Positions 17,826 to 27,756 are shown, counted from the stretch's first letter. The stretch: 64,000 nucleotides of DNA from Lawsonibacter asaccharolyticus (GCA_003112755.1 BFBT01000001.1:3038001-3102000); one strand, 5' to 3'. Notes: generated from the sequence alone by a model not told the origin. Program-made: numbers and translations.

Positions 17826-19082
17826 TTAGATGCGGGGGTCGGCCACGCAGCCGGCCACTGCAGAGGCGGCGGCCACGGCGGGAGAGGCCAGGATGACTTC
17901 CGACTGCACATGACCCATGCGGCCCACAAAGTTGCGGTTGGTGGTGGAGACGCAGCGCTCCCCCTCCGCCATGACGCCCATGTGTCCACCCAGGCAGGGG
18001 CCGCAGGTGGGGGCGGAGACAGCGCAGCCGGAGGCGATGAAGATCTCCAGCAGCCCCTCTTTCATGGCTTGGAGGGTGATCTCCTGGGTGGCGGGGATGA
18101 CGATGCAGCGCACATTTTCCGCCACCTTTTTCCCCTTCAGAATAGCAGCGGCCTCCCGCAGGTCCTGGATGCGCCCATTGGTGCAGGAGCCGATCACCAC
18201 CTGGTCGATGTGCAGGCCGGCCACCTCGCTGACCACCTTGGTGTTCTCGGGGAGATGGGGCATGGAGACGGTGGGTTCCAGCTTGTCCAGATCGATGACT
18301 ACCTCCCGTGTGTAGACCGCATCGGGATCGGCCTCAAAGGCCTCGCAGGGGCGGCCCACCCGGCCGTTGATATACTCCATGGTCTTCTCGTCTACGGGGA
18401 AGATGCCGTTCTTGCCGCCGGCCTCGATGGCCATGTTGGAGATGGTGAAGCGGTCGTCCATGGACAGGGAGGACACGCCCTCCCCGGCGAACTCCAGGGA
18501 CTGATACAGGGCACCGTCCACCCCGATCTCGCCGATCAGGTGCAGGATCACATCCTTGCCGCTGACGCAGGGCTGGAGCTTCCCCTTCAGGGTCACCTTG
18601 ATGGCAGAGGGGACCTTGAACCACAGCAGGCCGGTGGCCATGCCCGCGGCCATGTCGGTGGAGCCGATGCCGGTGGAGAAGGCACCCAGCGCGCCGTAGG
18701 TGCAGGTATGGGAGTCGGCCCCCACGATGACCTCTCCCGGGGCGGCCAGCCCCTTCTCGGGGATCAGGGCGTGCTCTACGCCCACCTGGCCCACGTCGTA
18801 GAAATGGGTGATGCTGTGCTTGTGGGCAAACTCCCGTGCCTGCTTGCACAGCTGGGCAGACTTGATATCCTTGCAGGGGGTATAGTGGTCCAGCACAATG
18901 GCGATCCTGTCCTTGTCAAAGACCTGGGTGAAGCCAGCCTTCTCAAACTCCGTGATGGCCACAGGGGTGGTGATATCGTTGCCCAGGACCAGGTTCAGCC
19001 TGGCTTCGATCAGCTGGCCCAGCTGGACTGAGGACAGCCCGGCGGCCTTTGCCAGAATTTTTTGTGTCATCGTCATTCCCAT
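17826..19082 (-). CDS. leuC: 3-isopropylmalate dehydratase, large subunit
   Basis: The 418-aa protein is the aconitase-family large subunit of the short, archaeal/clostridial type. The Fe-S cysteines are seen in VIGSCTNGR and [25 protein letters not shown] is the substrate region. Start ATG 19082 follows GAGGAGG at a spacing of 8. It is divergent from a Crp/Fnr-type regulator. No T-box leader fits in the 120-bp gap. Confidence 0.96.
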   Translation of the reverse strand: MGMTMTQKILAKAAGLSSVQLGQLIEARLNLVLGNDITTPVAITEFEKAGFTQVFDKDRIAIVLDHYTPCKDIKSAQLCKQAREFAHKHSITHFYDVGQVGVEHALIPEKGLAAPGEVIVGADSHTCTYGALGAFSTGIGSTDMAAGMATGLLWFKVPSAIKVTLKGKLQPCVSGKDVILHLIGEIGVDGALYQSLEFAGEGVSSLSMDDRFTISNMAIEAGGKNGIFPVDEKTMEYINGRVGRPCEAFEADPDAVYTREVVIDLDKLEPTVSMPHLPENTKVVSEVAGLHIDQVVIGSCTNGRIQDLREAAAILKGKKVAENVRCIVIPATQEITLQAMKEGLLEIFIASGCAVSAPTCGPCLGGHMGVMAEGERCVSTTNRNFVGRMGHVQSEVILASPAVAAASAVAGCVADPRI

Positions 19083-19139
19083 GGAATGTGCCTCCTCACT
19101 TTTGTGGGTGATTTTTTCCTGTCCAGTATGACGGTTCTC

Positions 19140-19169
19140 TTGCCAAAAGAATGTTAACTATGATACAAT
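19140..19169 (+). promoter_or_regulatory. Promoter of the Crp/Fnr regulator gene
   Basis: TTGCCA (19140-19145), 18-bp spacer, TACAAT (19164-19169). Confidence 0.6.
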
Positions 19170-19202
19170 TAAGAGGATTTCTTGGGAAAAGAGGAGAGAT
19201 CG

Positions 19203-19844
19203 ATGGAATACGCCAACACCTTTTCGCTGGACTTCCCTGTGGAGCTCTGGCGTCCCTTCGCCCAGGACCGCCCCTCGGTCCGCTGCTCCTCCGGCTATCT
19301 GATCTACCTCCAGGGGACAGAGGCCACCTGCTTTTATTATTTGAAAAAGGGAAAGGTAAAGAGCTTCATCCAGTCGGAGGACGGGGCGGAGCGCACCCTG
19401 AACCTGTATCAGCAGGGCTCCATCTTCGGGGAGGCATCCTTTTTTGACGAACTGCCCCGGGTGTCCTCCGCCGTAGCCCTCACCCCCTGCGAGATCGTCC
19501 CCATCGACCGGGAGCAGGTCACGGCGGAATTTACCCGTAATCCAGGCATGGCCATGGCCATGCTGAAATATCTGGCCCGGACGGTGCGGCTGCTGTCCGC
19601 CCATGTGGACGACATGGCCTTCCGTCCGGCAGAGTGGCGGGTGGCTCAGTACCTGCTCTCCGCAGCATCTGGGCAGGATCAGGTGTCCTGTACCCAGGAG
19701 GAGATCGCCTCATCCATCTCTGTTAGCCGGGTGACCGTCAGCCGCATCCTGAACCAATTCTCCCGCAGGGGGCTGGTCGCTCTGGGATACCGGAGCATTT
19801 CTCTTTTGGACCGCAGGACTCTGGAAACGCTCTGCACACCCTAA
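19203..19844 (+). CDS. Crp/Fnr family transcriptional regulator
   Basis: The 213-aa protein has a cyclic-nucleotide-like sensor domain (residues ~1-120, with GSIFGEASFFDELP) and a C-terminal winged HTH (TQEEIASSISVSRVTVSRIL). The Fnr-type N-terminal Fe-S cysteines are absent, so it is not a classical oxygen sensor. Ligand and targets are unknown. ATG 19203 was chosen because of AGAGGAGAG just upstream. Divergent position suggests, but does not prove, control of leuC. Confidence 0.88.
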   Translation: MEYANTFSLDFPVELWRPFAQDRPSVRCSSGYLIYLQGTEATCFYYLKKGKVKSFIQSEDGAERTLNLYQQGSIFGEASFFDELPRVSSAVALTPCEIVPIDREQVTAEFTRNPGMAMAMLKYLARTVRLLSAHVDDMAFRPAEWRVAQYLLSAASGQDQVSCTQEEIASSISVSRVTVSRILNQFSRRGLVALGYRSISLLDRRTLETLCTP

Positions 19845-19885
19845 AGCTGGAGCGGCGCATTTCTGATGCGCCGCTCCAGCTTTTT
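19845..19885. terminator. Convergent terminator
   Basis: AAAGCTGGAGCGGCGCAT is perfectly inverted at 19866-19883, with T-runs both ways. It ends the Crp/Fnr gene and the Sel1 gene. Confidence 0.92.
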
Positions 19886-22544
19886 AGGTCTCTAATGTAT
19901 CCATAAGCTGCCGAAGCTGCTCCAGCTCCGGTTGACAGCCATAGTCCTCTAAGTCCCAGGGGTCCAGCTTCTCACAGAGCAGCGCACGCCCCAGCTGCCG
20001 GGCCGTGTCCGGATCACGCGGCGTTCCGATCCCCAGAGCATAACATCGAATCAGGCGGCAGCGGCAGTTGACGTTTCCCTTTTCCGCACCCGCCTGGTAG
20101 AGCGCAAACGCCTGCTTCGGGTCCTGCTCTACTCCAATTCCGATCTCATAAAAACGCCCCAGTGCCCAAAAGGCAGCTTCATCCCCGGACTGCTGGGCCT
20201 GTCGGTAGCAGTCCAGCGCCTCTGCGATGCGGCCCGCCTGTTCTGCATGCCAGCCCATGTTATAGAGCGCACAGACACTCCCTGCCTCCGCTGCACGCTG
20301 ATACCAAAACATAGCCTGTTCGAAATTTCGGGGCCCTCCCCTTCCATTTGCCAGCATCTCCGCCAGATTGTTCATGCTGGAGGCATTCCCCTTCTCTGCC
20401 GCACACCGGTAATATTCGACTGCCCTGGCGTAATCCTGTTCTGTCCCGATGCCGTATTCATAAGACCAGCCCAAAAGCCCCAAGGAGTCGGCATCCCCCA
20501 CTTCGGCGGACTTGTGAAACCAGATCAACGCCTGCTTCAGGTCCTCTGCAACTCCAATGCCGCCCTGACAGCACCGGCCCAGTTCATACATGGATCGGAC
20601 GGAACCCCGCTCTGCTCCCTGCCTGTACCAGCTTACCGCAGCTGCCGGGTCTTTTTCCACACCTTTTCCCTTTTCATAGCACCAGCCCAGATTTCCCATC
20701 GCAACAGTATTTCCGGCCTGTGCCGCCCGCCGATACCACTCCACGGCCTGCTTCCAGTCCTGGGGAACACCGTGTCCACGCTCATAGCACCACCCCAGGT
20801 TGCACATGGCGTTGTCCTGCTCTTGTTCCGCAGCCCTTCGCAGCCAGATGACTGCCTGCTTGTCATCCTTCCCAATGCCCCTGCCGTGGAGGAGCCGGTA
20901 TCCAAAGCTGCTCATAGAGCGGGGATTGCCCGCTTCCGCGCCTCTGCGATACAGCTCTGTTGCCTGGACCTGGTCCTGCTCTACCCCGATCCCTTCAGAA
21001 TAGCACCAGGCCAGATTTCCCATGGCGCGGATGCTGCCCGCCTCCATTGCACGGCGGTACAAAGCTGCGGCCTTTTTCCCGTCCTGATCCACGCCCTGCC
21101 CTGTCTCATACAGCCACCCCAGGCAGCGGCTGGCTTCCGCGTCTCCGGCCTCAGATGCCTGTTCATACCAGTGCGCGGCAAGAGGGAGGCTGGCCTCTAC
21201 GCCCTCCCCATGCTCATAGTCCCAGGCCAGGCAGTACATGGAACGTACGTCTCCAGACTCGGCTCCACGCTGGAACCACCGGGCGGCTTCGGCGTGGTCC
21301 TGCTCCACGCCTTTTCCGTTGTCATAGCACCAAGCCAGGTTGCCCATGGCCCGGCCGCTCCCGGCCTCGGCGCTCCGCAGATACCACTCCGCCGCCTTCT
21401 CCCAGCTCTGCTCCACGCCCTGACCCGCCTCATAGAGCCAGCCCAGGTTGCACATAGCATCGCTGTCCCCTCCGTCCGCAGAGCGGCGGTACCAGTAGGC
21501 GGCCTGAGCATAGTCCTGTCCGATCCCCCGGCCCTTCTCACAGCACCATCCCAGATCATACTGGGCCGTGGAGTCCCCCTTCTGAGCCCCCAGGGTCCAC
21601 CAGCGGACCGCCTCCTGGTCATTCTGAGGGACCCCATCCCCCTTCAGGCACATCTGTCCCAGCTCGCAGGCCGCGGACTCGGCCCCCAGCTCCCATGCCC
21701 GGACCAGCAGGTCCCAGGCCCGGTCTGGGTCCCGGGGCATCCCGGTCCCATTGAGGCAGCAGATCCCCAGAAGCAGAGCGGCCCGGCTGTGCCCCTGCTC
21801 CGCCGCCTGCGAATAGAGCTGGACCGCGCCGTCCGCGTCCTGCTCCACCCATTTTCCGTGTTCCATCAGCCAGCCCAGACAGCACTGTCCGTCCGCATCC
21901 CCTGCCTGAGCCGCACGGCGGTACCACTGTACGGCCTGCTTGGGGGAGATCTCCGTCCCGATGCCAAACTCATAGTGCCGGGCCAGCTCCGCCTGGCTGG
22001 AGGCGTCCCCCTGAAGGGCGGAGGTCCGCAGCCATTCCAGGGCAGCCTTTTGGTCCTGGGGCAGTCCCAGCCCCTGTTCCAGACAGCGGGCCAGCAGCCT
22101 CTGCCCCCGGGAGGAGCCGTGCTCCGCCGCTCGCCGGAACAGCTCCACCGCCTTTTTCTGGTCTGAAGTGGTGCCGATCCCCTGCTCATAGCAGACGCCC
22201 AGATTGCACACCGCCGACAGGCTCCCCATCTCCACGGCCTGCTGATAAAGCCAGAAAGCCTGGCGGGGGTCGGCCTCCACTCCGAGCCCCTGTTCCATAC
22301 AGATGCCCAGGTTGCAGGTCCCCCAGCCGCTTCCCATTCCGGCGGAGCGGCGGAAGCAGGCCAGTCCCCTCTCTTTCCCATCGGGCCGGCTGATCCAGAA
22401 GACACCAAGGGCAGACCAGTCATCTCCGGTCATCTCCCCCTCCGCCGCCTGGAGCATCCGCTTGCCGCAGCGGGGACAGAACTCCGGCAGCCGGGGCCCC
22501 TCTCCAAAATAGCCGCACCCCTGGTCTGAACAGCGAAAAATCAT
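19884..22544 (-). CDS. Giant Sel1-repeat (TPR-like) protein with N-terminal zinc ribbon
   Basis: The 886-aa product starts with a short Cys-rich ribbon (CSDQGCGYF ... FCPRCGKRM), then about 22 Sel1-like repeats of ~36 residues from residue ~75 to the end. The repeated pattern is A-x-x-WYRRAAEAG-x-x-x-A-M-x-N-LGWCYE-x-G-x-GV-x-QD. Sel1 arrays form solenoids that hold proteins together; the partner is unknown. No signal peptide is seen, so it is probably cytosolic. ATG 22544 follows AAGGAG. Tandem repetition makes its length prone to change between strains. Confidence 0.88.
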   Translation of the reverse strand: MIFRCSDQGCGYFGEGPRLPEFCPRCGKRMLQAAEGEMTGDDWSALGVFWISRPDGKERGLACFRRSAGMGSGWGTCNLGICMEQGLGVEADPRQAFWLYQQAVEMGSLSAVCNLGVCYEQGIGTTSDQKKAVELFRRAAEHGSSRGQRLLARCLEQGLGLPQDQKAALEWLRTSALQGDASSQAELARHYEFGIGTEISPKQAVQWYRRAAQAGDADGQCCLGWLMEHGKWVEQDADGAVQLYSQAAEQGHSRAALLLGICCLNGTGMPRDPDRAWDLLVRAWELGAESAACELGQMCLKGDGVPQNDQEAVRWWTLGAQKGDSTAQYDLGWCCEKGRGIGQDYAQAAYWYRRSADGGDSDAMCNLGWLYEAGQGVEQSWEKAAEWYLRSAEAGSGRAMGNLAWCYDNGKGVEQDHAEAARWFQRGAESGDVRSMYCLAWDYEHGEGVEASLPLAAHWYEQASEAGDAEASRCLGWLYETGQGVDQDGKKAAALYRRAMEAGSIRAMGNLAWCYSEGIGVEQDQVQATELYRRGAEAGNPRSMSSFGYRLLHGRGIGKDDKQAVIWLRRAAEQEQDNAMCNLGWCYERGHGVPQDWKQAVEWYRRAAQAGNTVAMGNLGWCYEKGKGVEKDPAAAVSWYRQGAERGSVRSMYELGRCCQGGIGVAEDLKQALIWFHKSAEVGDADSLGLLGWSYEYGIGTEQDYARAVEYYRCAAEKGNASSMNNLAEMLANGRGGPRNFEQAMFWYQRAAEAGSVCALYNMGWHAEQAGRIAEALDCYRQAQQSGDEAAFWALGRFYEIGIGVEQDPKQAFALYQAGAEKGNVNCRCRLIRCYALGIGTPRDPDTARQLGRALLCEKLDPWDLEDYGCQPELEQLRQLMDTLET

Positions 22545-22568
22545 ACTGCTCTCCTTTCTCTGGCCAGC

Positions 22569-24032
22569 CTACTCCAGGCCCTGCTCCAAAATTCGATAGA
22601 TGGCCTCCATGTCCAAGCTCCGCCGCAGCATGTCAGCCAGCCGGTCATACTGCCGCTCCTTAAAGGTACGGGCGTCCTCGGTGCAGGACTGTTCTCCGTT
22701 CCACTCCACCCCCTTCTCATCCAGGAGCAGATCCACCAGCCCGCAGGTGAACGCACCGCTGTCAAACAGTCCGTGGAGATAGGTCCCAAGCACCCGGCCC
22801 TCCACGGTGAAGATGCTCTCTCCCCCGCTGGTCCCCATATGGATCTCATAGCCCTCCAGAGGACACCCCCTGAGCCGTCCATAAAATCCGTCAGGGAGAT
22901 CCGCTTGACAATACTTCTGTTCTCTGGACTTTTTACGAGAAAAGGTGGTGGCCACCGGCAGGAGTCCCATCCCATGCATGGAGCCGCCTCCCTCCACGCC
23001 CTGGGGGTCCTCCAGAGTGCGGCCCAGCATCTGGAATCCGCCGCAGATCCCGATGACTGGGACACCCTTTCCCACCAGCCGGAGGATCGTCCCCTCCAGC
23101 CCGCTCTGCCGAAGCCAGGACAGGTCGGCCAGGGTGCTCTTCGTACCTGGGAGGATGACCAGATCCGGCCTTCCCAGTGCCTGGACCCTGTCCACATAGC
23201 GCAGTCCTACCGCCGGATGGCGCTCCAGAGGGGCGAAATCGGTGAAGTTGGAGATGCGTGGCAGGCGGATCACCGCCACGTCCAGGGGCTTCCCCTCCCG
23301 TCTAGCAGAAAAGTGCTGGGAGAGGCTGTCCTCTTCATCCAGATCCAGCTCCATCCAGGGCACCACCCCTACCACCGGCACATGGGTCAGCTCCTCCAGC
23401 TGGGTCAGGCCGGGGCGGAGGATCTCCACGTCGCCCCGGAATTTGTTGATGATAGTCCCCTTCACCATAGCCCGCTCATCAGGCTCCAGCAGGGCCATGG
23501 TCCCGTAAAGGGCAGCAAAGACACCGCCCCGGTCGATGTCACCCGCCAGCAGCACAGGCGCCCCCGCCATCCGGGCCATCCCCATATTCACGATGTCCTC
23601 CGCCTTCAGGTTGATCTCTGCGGGGCTGCCGGCCCCCTCCAGTACGACGATATTGTGGGTCTGGGCCAGGGCGTGGTAGGACTCCAGAATAGTGGGGATC
23701 AGCTGCTTTTTGTAGGACAAGTAGGCAGCGGCGGACATGCTGCCCACCACCTCCCCGTTGACGATCACCTGGCTCCCCACATCGCTGGTGGGCTTGAGCA
23801 GGACGGGATTCATCCGCACAGAGGGCTCCACGCCGGCCGCCTCCGCCTGCATCACCTGGGCCCGCCCCATCTCCAGTCCCTCCCGGGTGATGAAACTGTT
23901 CAGCGCCATATTCTGGCTCTTGAAGGGAGCCACAGAGTACCCGTCCTGCCGGAAGATACGGCACAGCCCCGCCGCCAGAACGCTCTTTCCCGCATTGGAC
24001 ATGGTCCCTTGGATCATAATGGATCTAGCCAT
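22569..24032 (-). CDS. cobQ: Cobyric acid synthase
   Basis: The 487-aa CobQ/CbiP protein amidates adenosylcobyrinate a,c-diamide at four positions using glutamine and ATP. It has the P-loop-like QGTMSNAGKS at the N-terminus, a central ATP-binding domain, and a class I glutaminase domain with the Cys of GICGGFQMLG and the His of YEIHMG. It overlaps the cobD stop by 8 bp and ends the cobalamin operon. Confidence 0.96.
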   Translation of the reverse strand: MARSIMIQGTMSNAGKSVLAAGLCRIFRQDGYSVAPFKSQNMALNSFITREGLEMGRAQVMQAEAAGVEPSVRMNPVLLKPTSDVGSQVIVNGEVVGSMSAAAYLSYKKQLIPTILESYHALAQTHNIVVLEGAGSPAEINLKAEDIVNMGMARMAGAPVLLAGDIDRGGVFAALYGTMALLEPDERAMVKGTIINKFRGDVEILRPGLTQLEELTHVPVVGVVPWMELDLDEEDSLSQHFSARREGKPLDVAVIRLPRISNFTDFAPLERHPAVGLRYVDRVQALGRPDLVILPGTKSTLADLSWLRQSGLEGTILRLVGKGVPVIGICGGFQMLGRTLEDPQGVEGGGSMHGMGLLPVATTFSRKKSREQKYCQADLPDGFYGRLRGCPLEGYEIHMGTSGGESIFTVEGRVLGTYLHGLFDSGAFTCGLVDLLLDEKGVEWNGEQSCTEDARTFKERQYDRLADMLRRSLDMEAIYRILEQGLE

Positions 24033-25077
24033 GGAAAGCCTCCCTCTCCTGCTGAATGGCCTGGATCAGCCTCTTATTTTCCCCGCGGTTCCTGACGCAG
24101 ACGCGGTAGAAGCCAGGACCCAGCCCCTGGAAGTCGGCGCAGCTCCGGATCAGGATGCCCCGGTCCAGCAGGCGCTCCCGCCAGCCCTCCTCCCCCTGGA
24201 ACAGCAGGAAATTGGAGTCGCTTGGGTAGACGTGGAACCGCAGCCTGCTCAGTTCCTGAGAGAGATAGCGGCGCTCCTCCTCCAACTGCTGGTGGACGCG
24301 AAATGGCCAGTCTGGCGCATCCTGTAAAGCAGATACCCCTGCCTGTTGTGCCAGCTGTGACACCGGCCAGGGCGGGCCCTCCTCCGCCATAGCGGCCAGC
24401 AGTGCCCGGTCATCGGACAGGCAGTAGCCCAGCCGCAGCCCGGCCATGGCATAGCTCTTGGTCAGGGCCCGCAGCAGTAGCAGCCCTCCGCCCTCCAGCT
24501 CCCGAACCAGCCGGTCCGGCTCCCCTGGAGACAACTCCAGAAAGCACTGGTCCACCACCAGCAGTGCTCCGGCCTCCCGGCAGCGGGCCAGAAGGGCCCG
24601 CAACAGCTGGTGAGAGATCAGTGTGCCTGTGGGGTTGTTGGGATCACAGAGGAACACAGCATCAATTTCCTGGGAAATCTTTCCGAGCAGAGCGCTGGAA
24701 AAGCGGAAATCTTCGTGCATATTTGCGTAATGGAATTTAACTTTACAATTATTTTTGTACAGGGCCCTGTGGTACTCCGAAAAGGTCGGGGCCAGGACCA
24801 GGGCGTGGTCCGGACGCAGAGCTCGGACCAGCCGGTCGATCAGGTCAGAGGCCCCGTTCCCACACAGCACCCAGTCCTCCGGAACGCCGTCCCGGGCGGA
24901 GATGGCCCGCCTTAGGCCACGGCAGAGGGGGTCAGGATAGGCGGGAGAGCGCTCCAGTGCCTCCCGCACCGCCTGGATGGCGCAGGGCGGCACCCCCAAG
25001 GGGTTCAGGCTGATGGACAGATCCAGCACAGGCCGCTCCAGGCCATAGATGTCGCCACCGTGGGTCCTCTCCTCCAT
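24025..25077 (-). CDS. cobD: L-threonine-O-3-phosphate decarboxylase-like (CobD) aminotransferase-fold enzyme
   Basis: The 350-aa PLP protein is of the HisC/CobD group: LSISLNPLGVPP, GNGASDLI, LCDPNNPTGT and the PLP lysine in TKSYAMAGLRLGY. In B12 synthesis CobD makes (R)-1-aminopropan-2-ol phosphate for the nucleotide loop. Position inside the cobalamin operon separates it from histidinol-phosphate aminotransferases. ATG 25077 follows AGGAGGG; upstream in-frame codons overlap cbiB and are less likely. Confidence 0.92.
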   Translation of the reverse strand: MEERTHGGDIYGLERPVLDLSISLNPLGVPPCAIQAVREALERSPAYPDPLCRGLRRAISARDGVPEDWVLCGNGASDLIDRLVRALRPDHALVLAPTFSEYHRALYKNNCKVKFHYANMHEDFRFSSALLGKISQEIDAVFLCDPNNPTGTLISHQLLRALLARCREAGALLVVDQCFLELSPGEPDRLVRELEGGGLLLLRALTKSYAMAGLRLGYCLSDDRALLAAMAEEGPPWPVSQLAQQAGVSALQDAPDWPFRVHQQLEEERRYLSQELSRLRFHVYPSDSNFLLFQGEEGWRERLLDRGILIRSCADFQGLGPGFYRVCVRNRGENKRLIQAIQQEREAFHG

Positions 25078-25088
25078 TTCGCTCCCTC

Positions 25089-26060
25089 CTATCTGAATAT
25101 GTGAGAACACAGCACTGCCGCTGCGGCGCACAGGGCCAGACACAGGACCTCGGTCCCGTACATCAGTCGGTTGGCCGCCAGGATGTCCTCCGGCCGGATG
25201 GGCCGCTCCGCCTCCCCGATGGTGGGCTTTCGGACCAGCGTCCCAAAATAGCTGGCATCCCCGGCCAGCCGGACCCCCAGCGCCCCGGCACAGGCCGCCT
25301 CCGTCTGAGCGGAGTTGGGGGACTTGTGCTTACGCCGGTCCCTGCGCCAGATCCGCAGTGCGTCCCGCCCCCGGAATCCAGGCAACAGAGCGGCGGCCAG
25401 GCACATGAGCAGGGCGGACAGCCGGGCTGGCAAATAATTGGCCGCGTCGTCGGTGCGGGCCGCAGCCCTGCCGAAAAAGAGGTATCGCTCGTTTCGGTAT
25501 CCCACCATGGAGTCCATGGTATTGACAGCTTTGTACACCATGCCCAGGGGCAGCCCGCCCAGAGCCAGCCAGAACAGGGGAGCGATCACGCCGTCAGAGG
25601 TGTTTTCTGCCACCGTCTCCACTGCGGCCCGGGTCACGCCGTCCCGGTCCAGGCACTGGGTATCCCGTCCTACAATGCGGCCAACCGCCCTCTGCGCGTC
25701 CATGAGGCTCCTGCCGGTCAGGGCCCGATACACCGCCATACTCTCATCCCGGAGGCACCGGGCGGCCAGCAGCTGATAGCTGAGCCAGACCTCCGCCGCA
25801 GTCCCCGCCGCCGGAGAGAGGGCATATAGAGCGGCCAGGAGCAGCAGGCTCCCCCCTCCGAAGAGCAGGACCATGGTCAGCACCAGCACCCCGCCAGCCA
25901 GCAGTTCTCCTCCCGGCGTCCTGGGAAAAAGCCGCCGCAGGCCGGTCTCCAGGCGGCTGATGGTCCATCCCATCAGCCGTATGGGGTGGGGCATCCACGT
26001 CGGGTCCCCCAGGAGCCAGTCCAGCGCGGCAGCGGCCAGCAGGACCCACAGGCGGCTCAC
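25089..26060 (-). CDS. cbiB: Adenosylcobinamide-phosphate synthase
   Basis: The 323-aa membrane protein attaches aminopropanol (phosphate) to adenosylcobyric acid. CbiB motifs are clear: LLGDPTWMPHPIRLMGW near the N-terminus, ETVAENTSDGVIAPLFW, and KAVNTMDSMVGY. The start is GTG 26060, which overlaps the cobC stop (GTGA); the longer open frame upstream is antisense-free but lies in cobC. Confidence 0.93.
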   Translation of the reverse strand: MSRLWVLLAAAALDWLLGDPTWMPHPIRLMGWTISRLETGLRRLFPRTPGGELLAGGVLVLTMVLLFGGGSLLLLAALYALSPAAGTAAEVWLSYQLLAARCLRDESMAVYRALTGRSLMDAQRAVGRIVGRDTQCLDRDGVTRAAVETVAENTSDGVIAPLFWLALGGLPLGMVYKAVNTMDSMVGYRNERYLFFGRAAARTDDAANYLPARLSALLMCLAAALLPGFRGRDALRIWRRDRRKHKSPNSAQTEAACAGALGVRLAGDASYFGTLVRKPTIGEAERPIRPEDILAANRLMYGTEVLCLALCAAAAVLCSHIFR

Positions 26061-26638
26061 AGCGTCTCCAGAAGGGTGAAGGCCAGCTCCTTCCCCTCCT
26101 CCACCCGGACCAGATATCCGCCGCAGTTGCTGGGCAGCCAGCTGTAAAAATCCTGATGTGGCACCGCAAAGCCGGACATAGCGGACATCAGGGTCCCGCC
26201 GTGGGCCAGAATCCCGGGCCGGGACATGCCCAGGGCACGGGCCTGCTCCACCACATGGGCCACCCCCCGGCGGCAGCGGGCGATGTGCTCCCCCAGCACC
26301 TCTCCTCCGGGAAAGGCGATGTGGGGGTCCCCCGCCAGCCACGCCTGATAGATGGGGTCGTCCTTCAGCTCTGCCCAAGTCTTGCCCTCAAAGGTTCCGA
26401 AATCGCACTCCTTCAGCGCGTCCACCAGCCGCTGCTCCACGCCGGGAAACAGGATCTCAGCCGTCTGCCGGCACCGGAGCATAGGTGAGACCCACAGCCC
26501 ATCGATGGGAGGCATCTCCCCCCGGCGGCGCTCCGCCAGCGCCACGCCCTCCGGGGCCAGGGGGTGGTCCTGGGAGCCTACATACTGCCGCAGCAGATTC
26601 CCTCTGGTGGAGCTGTGGCGGATCATCAGCAATTCCAT
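26057..26638 (-). CDS. cobC: Histidine phosphatase family protein, probable alpha-ribazole phosphatase
   Basis: The 193-aa protein has the phosphoglycerate-mutase-like fold with MIRHSSTRGN (usually RHG; here Ser follows the catalytic His), CDFGTFEGKTW, and LAHGGT (second His). In B12 synthesis CobC removes phosphate from alpha-ribazole 5'-phosphate. The assignment rests on operon position as well as fold. Confidence 0.88.
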   Translation of the reverse strand: MELLMIRHSSTRGNLLRQYVGSQDHPLAPEGVALAERRRGEMPPIDGLWVSPMLRCRQTAEILFPGVEQRLVDALKECDFGTFEGKTWAELKDDPIYQAWLAGDPHIAFPGGEVLGEHIARCRRGVAHVVEQARALGMSRPGILAHGGTLMSAMSGFAVPHQDFYSWLPSNCGGYLVRVEEGKELAFTLLETL

Positions 26639-26659
26639 GTCTATTCCTCTCTGTCTGTT

Positions 26660-26986
26660 CTATTTTAGTCTTATAGCCAGCCCGCAGGAGATCCGGTACA
26701 CCGCCTCGGCCCTCTCCGCCAGCTGGCAGCAGAGGCGGCCCACCGCCTCCCGCCGCTGCCGTTCCTCCGCCTGGATGGGGACCAGGCCGCAGCCCACCTC
26801 GTTGCAGATCACTGCCCGCAGTCCCATCAGCTCCTCCAGATCCGGGAGGGGGTCCAGCGCCTGGAGGTCGTAGAGTACCTGTGTCCCAGGCCCCAGGACC
26901 GGGGACAACTCCTCCTCCCGGACCCCCAGCTCACGCCGGGCGAAGTCCCGTTTTCCTGCCCCAAGGCCGCCCACGATCAGGATCAT
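26660..26986 (-). CDS. Short CobU-like protein (second copy)
   Basis: The 108-aa product starts MILIVGGLGAGK, a P-loop like that of CobU, followed by ICNEVGCGLVP, where CobU has its conserved D/N-E-x-x-G segment, and a final R-R-E-A-V-G-R-L-C-C-Q-L-A helix typical of CobU. It is about 70 residues shorter than the full-length cobU 0.8 kb away. It may be a specialised or decaying paralogue. ATG 26986 follows GGAGG and overlaps the cobS stop. Confidence 0.75.
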   Translation of the reverse strand: MILIVGGLGAGKRDFARRELGVREEELSPVLGPGTQVLYDLQALDPLPDLEELMGLRAVICNEVGCGLVPIQAEERQRREAVGRLCCQLAERAEAVYRISCGLAIRLK

Positions 26987-27756
26987 ATCAACACCTCCGC
27001 TATCTCTCTCGCCAACACCATCGCCGCCAGACAGCCCAATTCGCACACCTGAAGGAACCACCCCGCCAGGTCACCCGTCAGACCGCCGAACTCCCGACGG
27101 GCCATTTGGATATACCAGAGATAGACGAGGATGGCGGCGGCCACAGCGGCGCAGCCCACCCCCAGCATCCCGATGGCCAGCGCCAGCAGAGCGCACAGAA
27201 ACAGCAAAAACCGCTGCCGCCCCCTCCCCTGCTCCTGCTCCGTAAAGGCGGCCAGCAGGCCGTCCGCCCTGGCCCCCGGCTGGGTCAGCGCCCCGTACCC
27301 CGACATGGCCCGGGAGAGCACGGGGACCAGAGCCAGTACCCACAGATCCTCCTTCTCCCAGCCCGGCTGGCACCACAGGGCGTATTGCAGGAGGAGATAG
27401 GACACACAGCCCAGCACCGCGAAGGCCCCCACGCGGGAGTCCTTCAGGATCTCCAGCTTCCGGGCCCGGTCCTGGTGGGAGGCCAGCGCATCACAGGTGT
27501 CGCAGAAGCCGTCCATATGGATACCACCGGTGTAGGCCAGCGGCAGGAGGACCGCCCCCGCTGCCCGGAGCTGCGGCGTCAGCGTCAGCAGATCCGCCAG
27601 CGCGGACCAGGCCAGCAGGAGCAGACCCAGGACAGCCCCCACCAGGGGAAACGCGCACAAAACCCAGGCCCGGCAGTCGTCGGACCACCGGACCCAGGGC
27701 ATGGGAAGACGGGAGTACATGGAGAAGGCCATAGAGACCGCCCGCAGATACCTCAA
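26983..27756 (-). CDS. cobS: Cobalamin synthase (adenosylcobinamide-GDP ribazoletransferase)
   Basis: The 257-aa polytopic membrane protein joins adenosylcobinamide-GDP and alpha-ribazole (phosphate). It has the CobS metal motif HMDGFCDTCDAL and KDSRVGAFAVLG. TTG 27756 is the likely start: it follows AAGGAGG and overlaps the cobU stop (TTGA). Confidence 0.93.
   Translation of the reverse strand: MRYLRAVSMAFSMYSRLPMPWVRWSDDCRAWVLCAFPLVGAVLGLLLLAWSALADLLTLTPQLRAAGAVLLPLAYTGGIHMDGFCDTCDALASHQDRARKLEILKDSRVGAFAVLGCVSYLLLQYALWCQPGWEKEDLWVLALVPVLSRAMSGYGALTQPGARADGLLAAFTEQEQGRGRQRFLLFLCALLALAIGMLGVGCAAVAAAILVYLWYIQMARREFGGLTGDLAGWFLQVCELGCLAAMVLAREIAEVLI

Noticed and set aside
19083..19202. T-box leader for the leu operon
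   Set aside because: The gap to the divergent regulator is 120 bp and no T-box motif (GGTGG) or antiterminator structure was seen.
20247..22166. 639-codon open frame opposite the Sel1 gene
   Set aside because: The regular Pro/Ala/Cys pattern mirrors the Sel1 repeat on the other strand; no ribosome site or domain.
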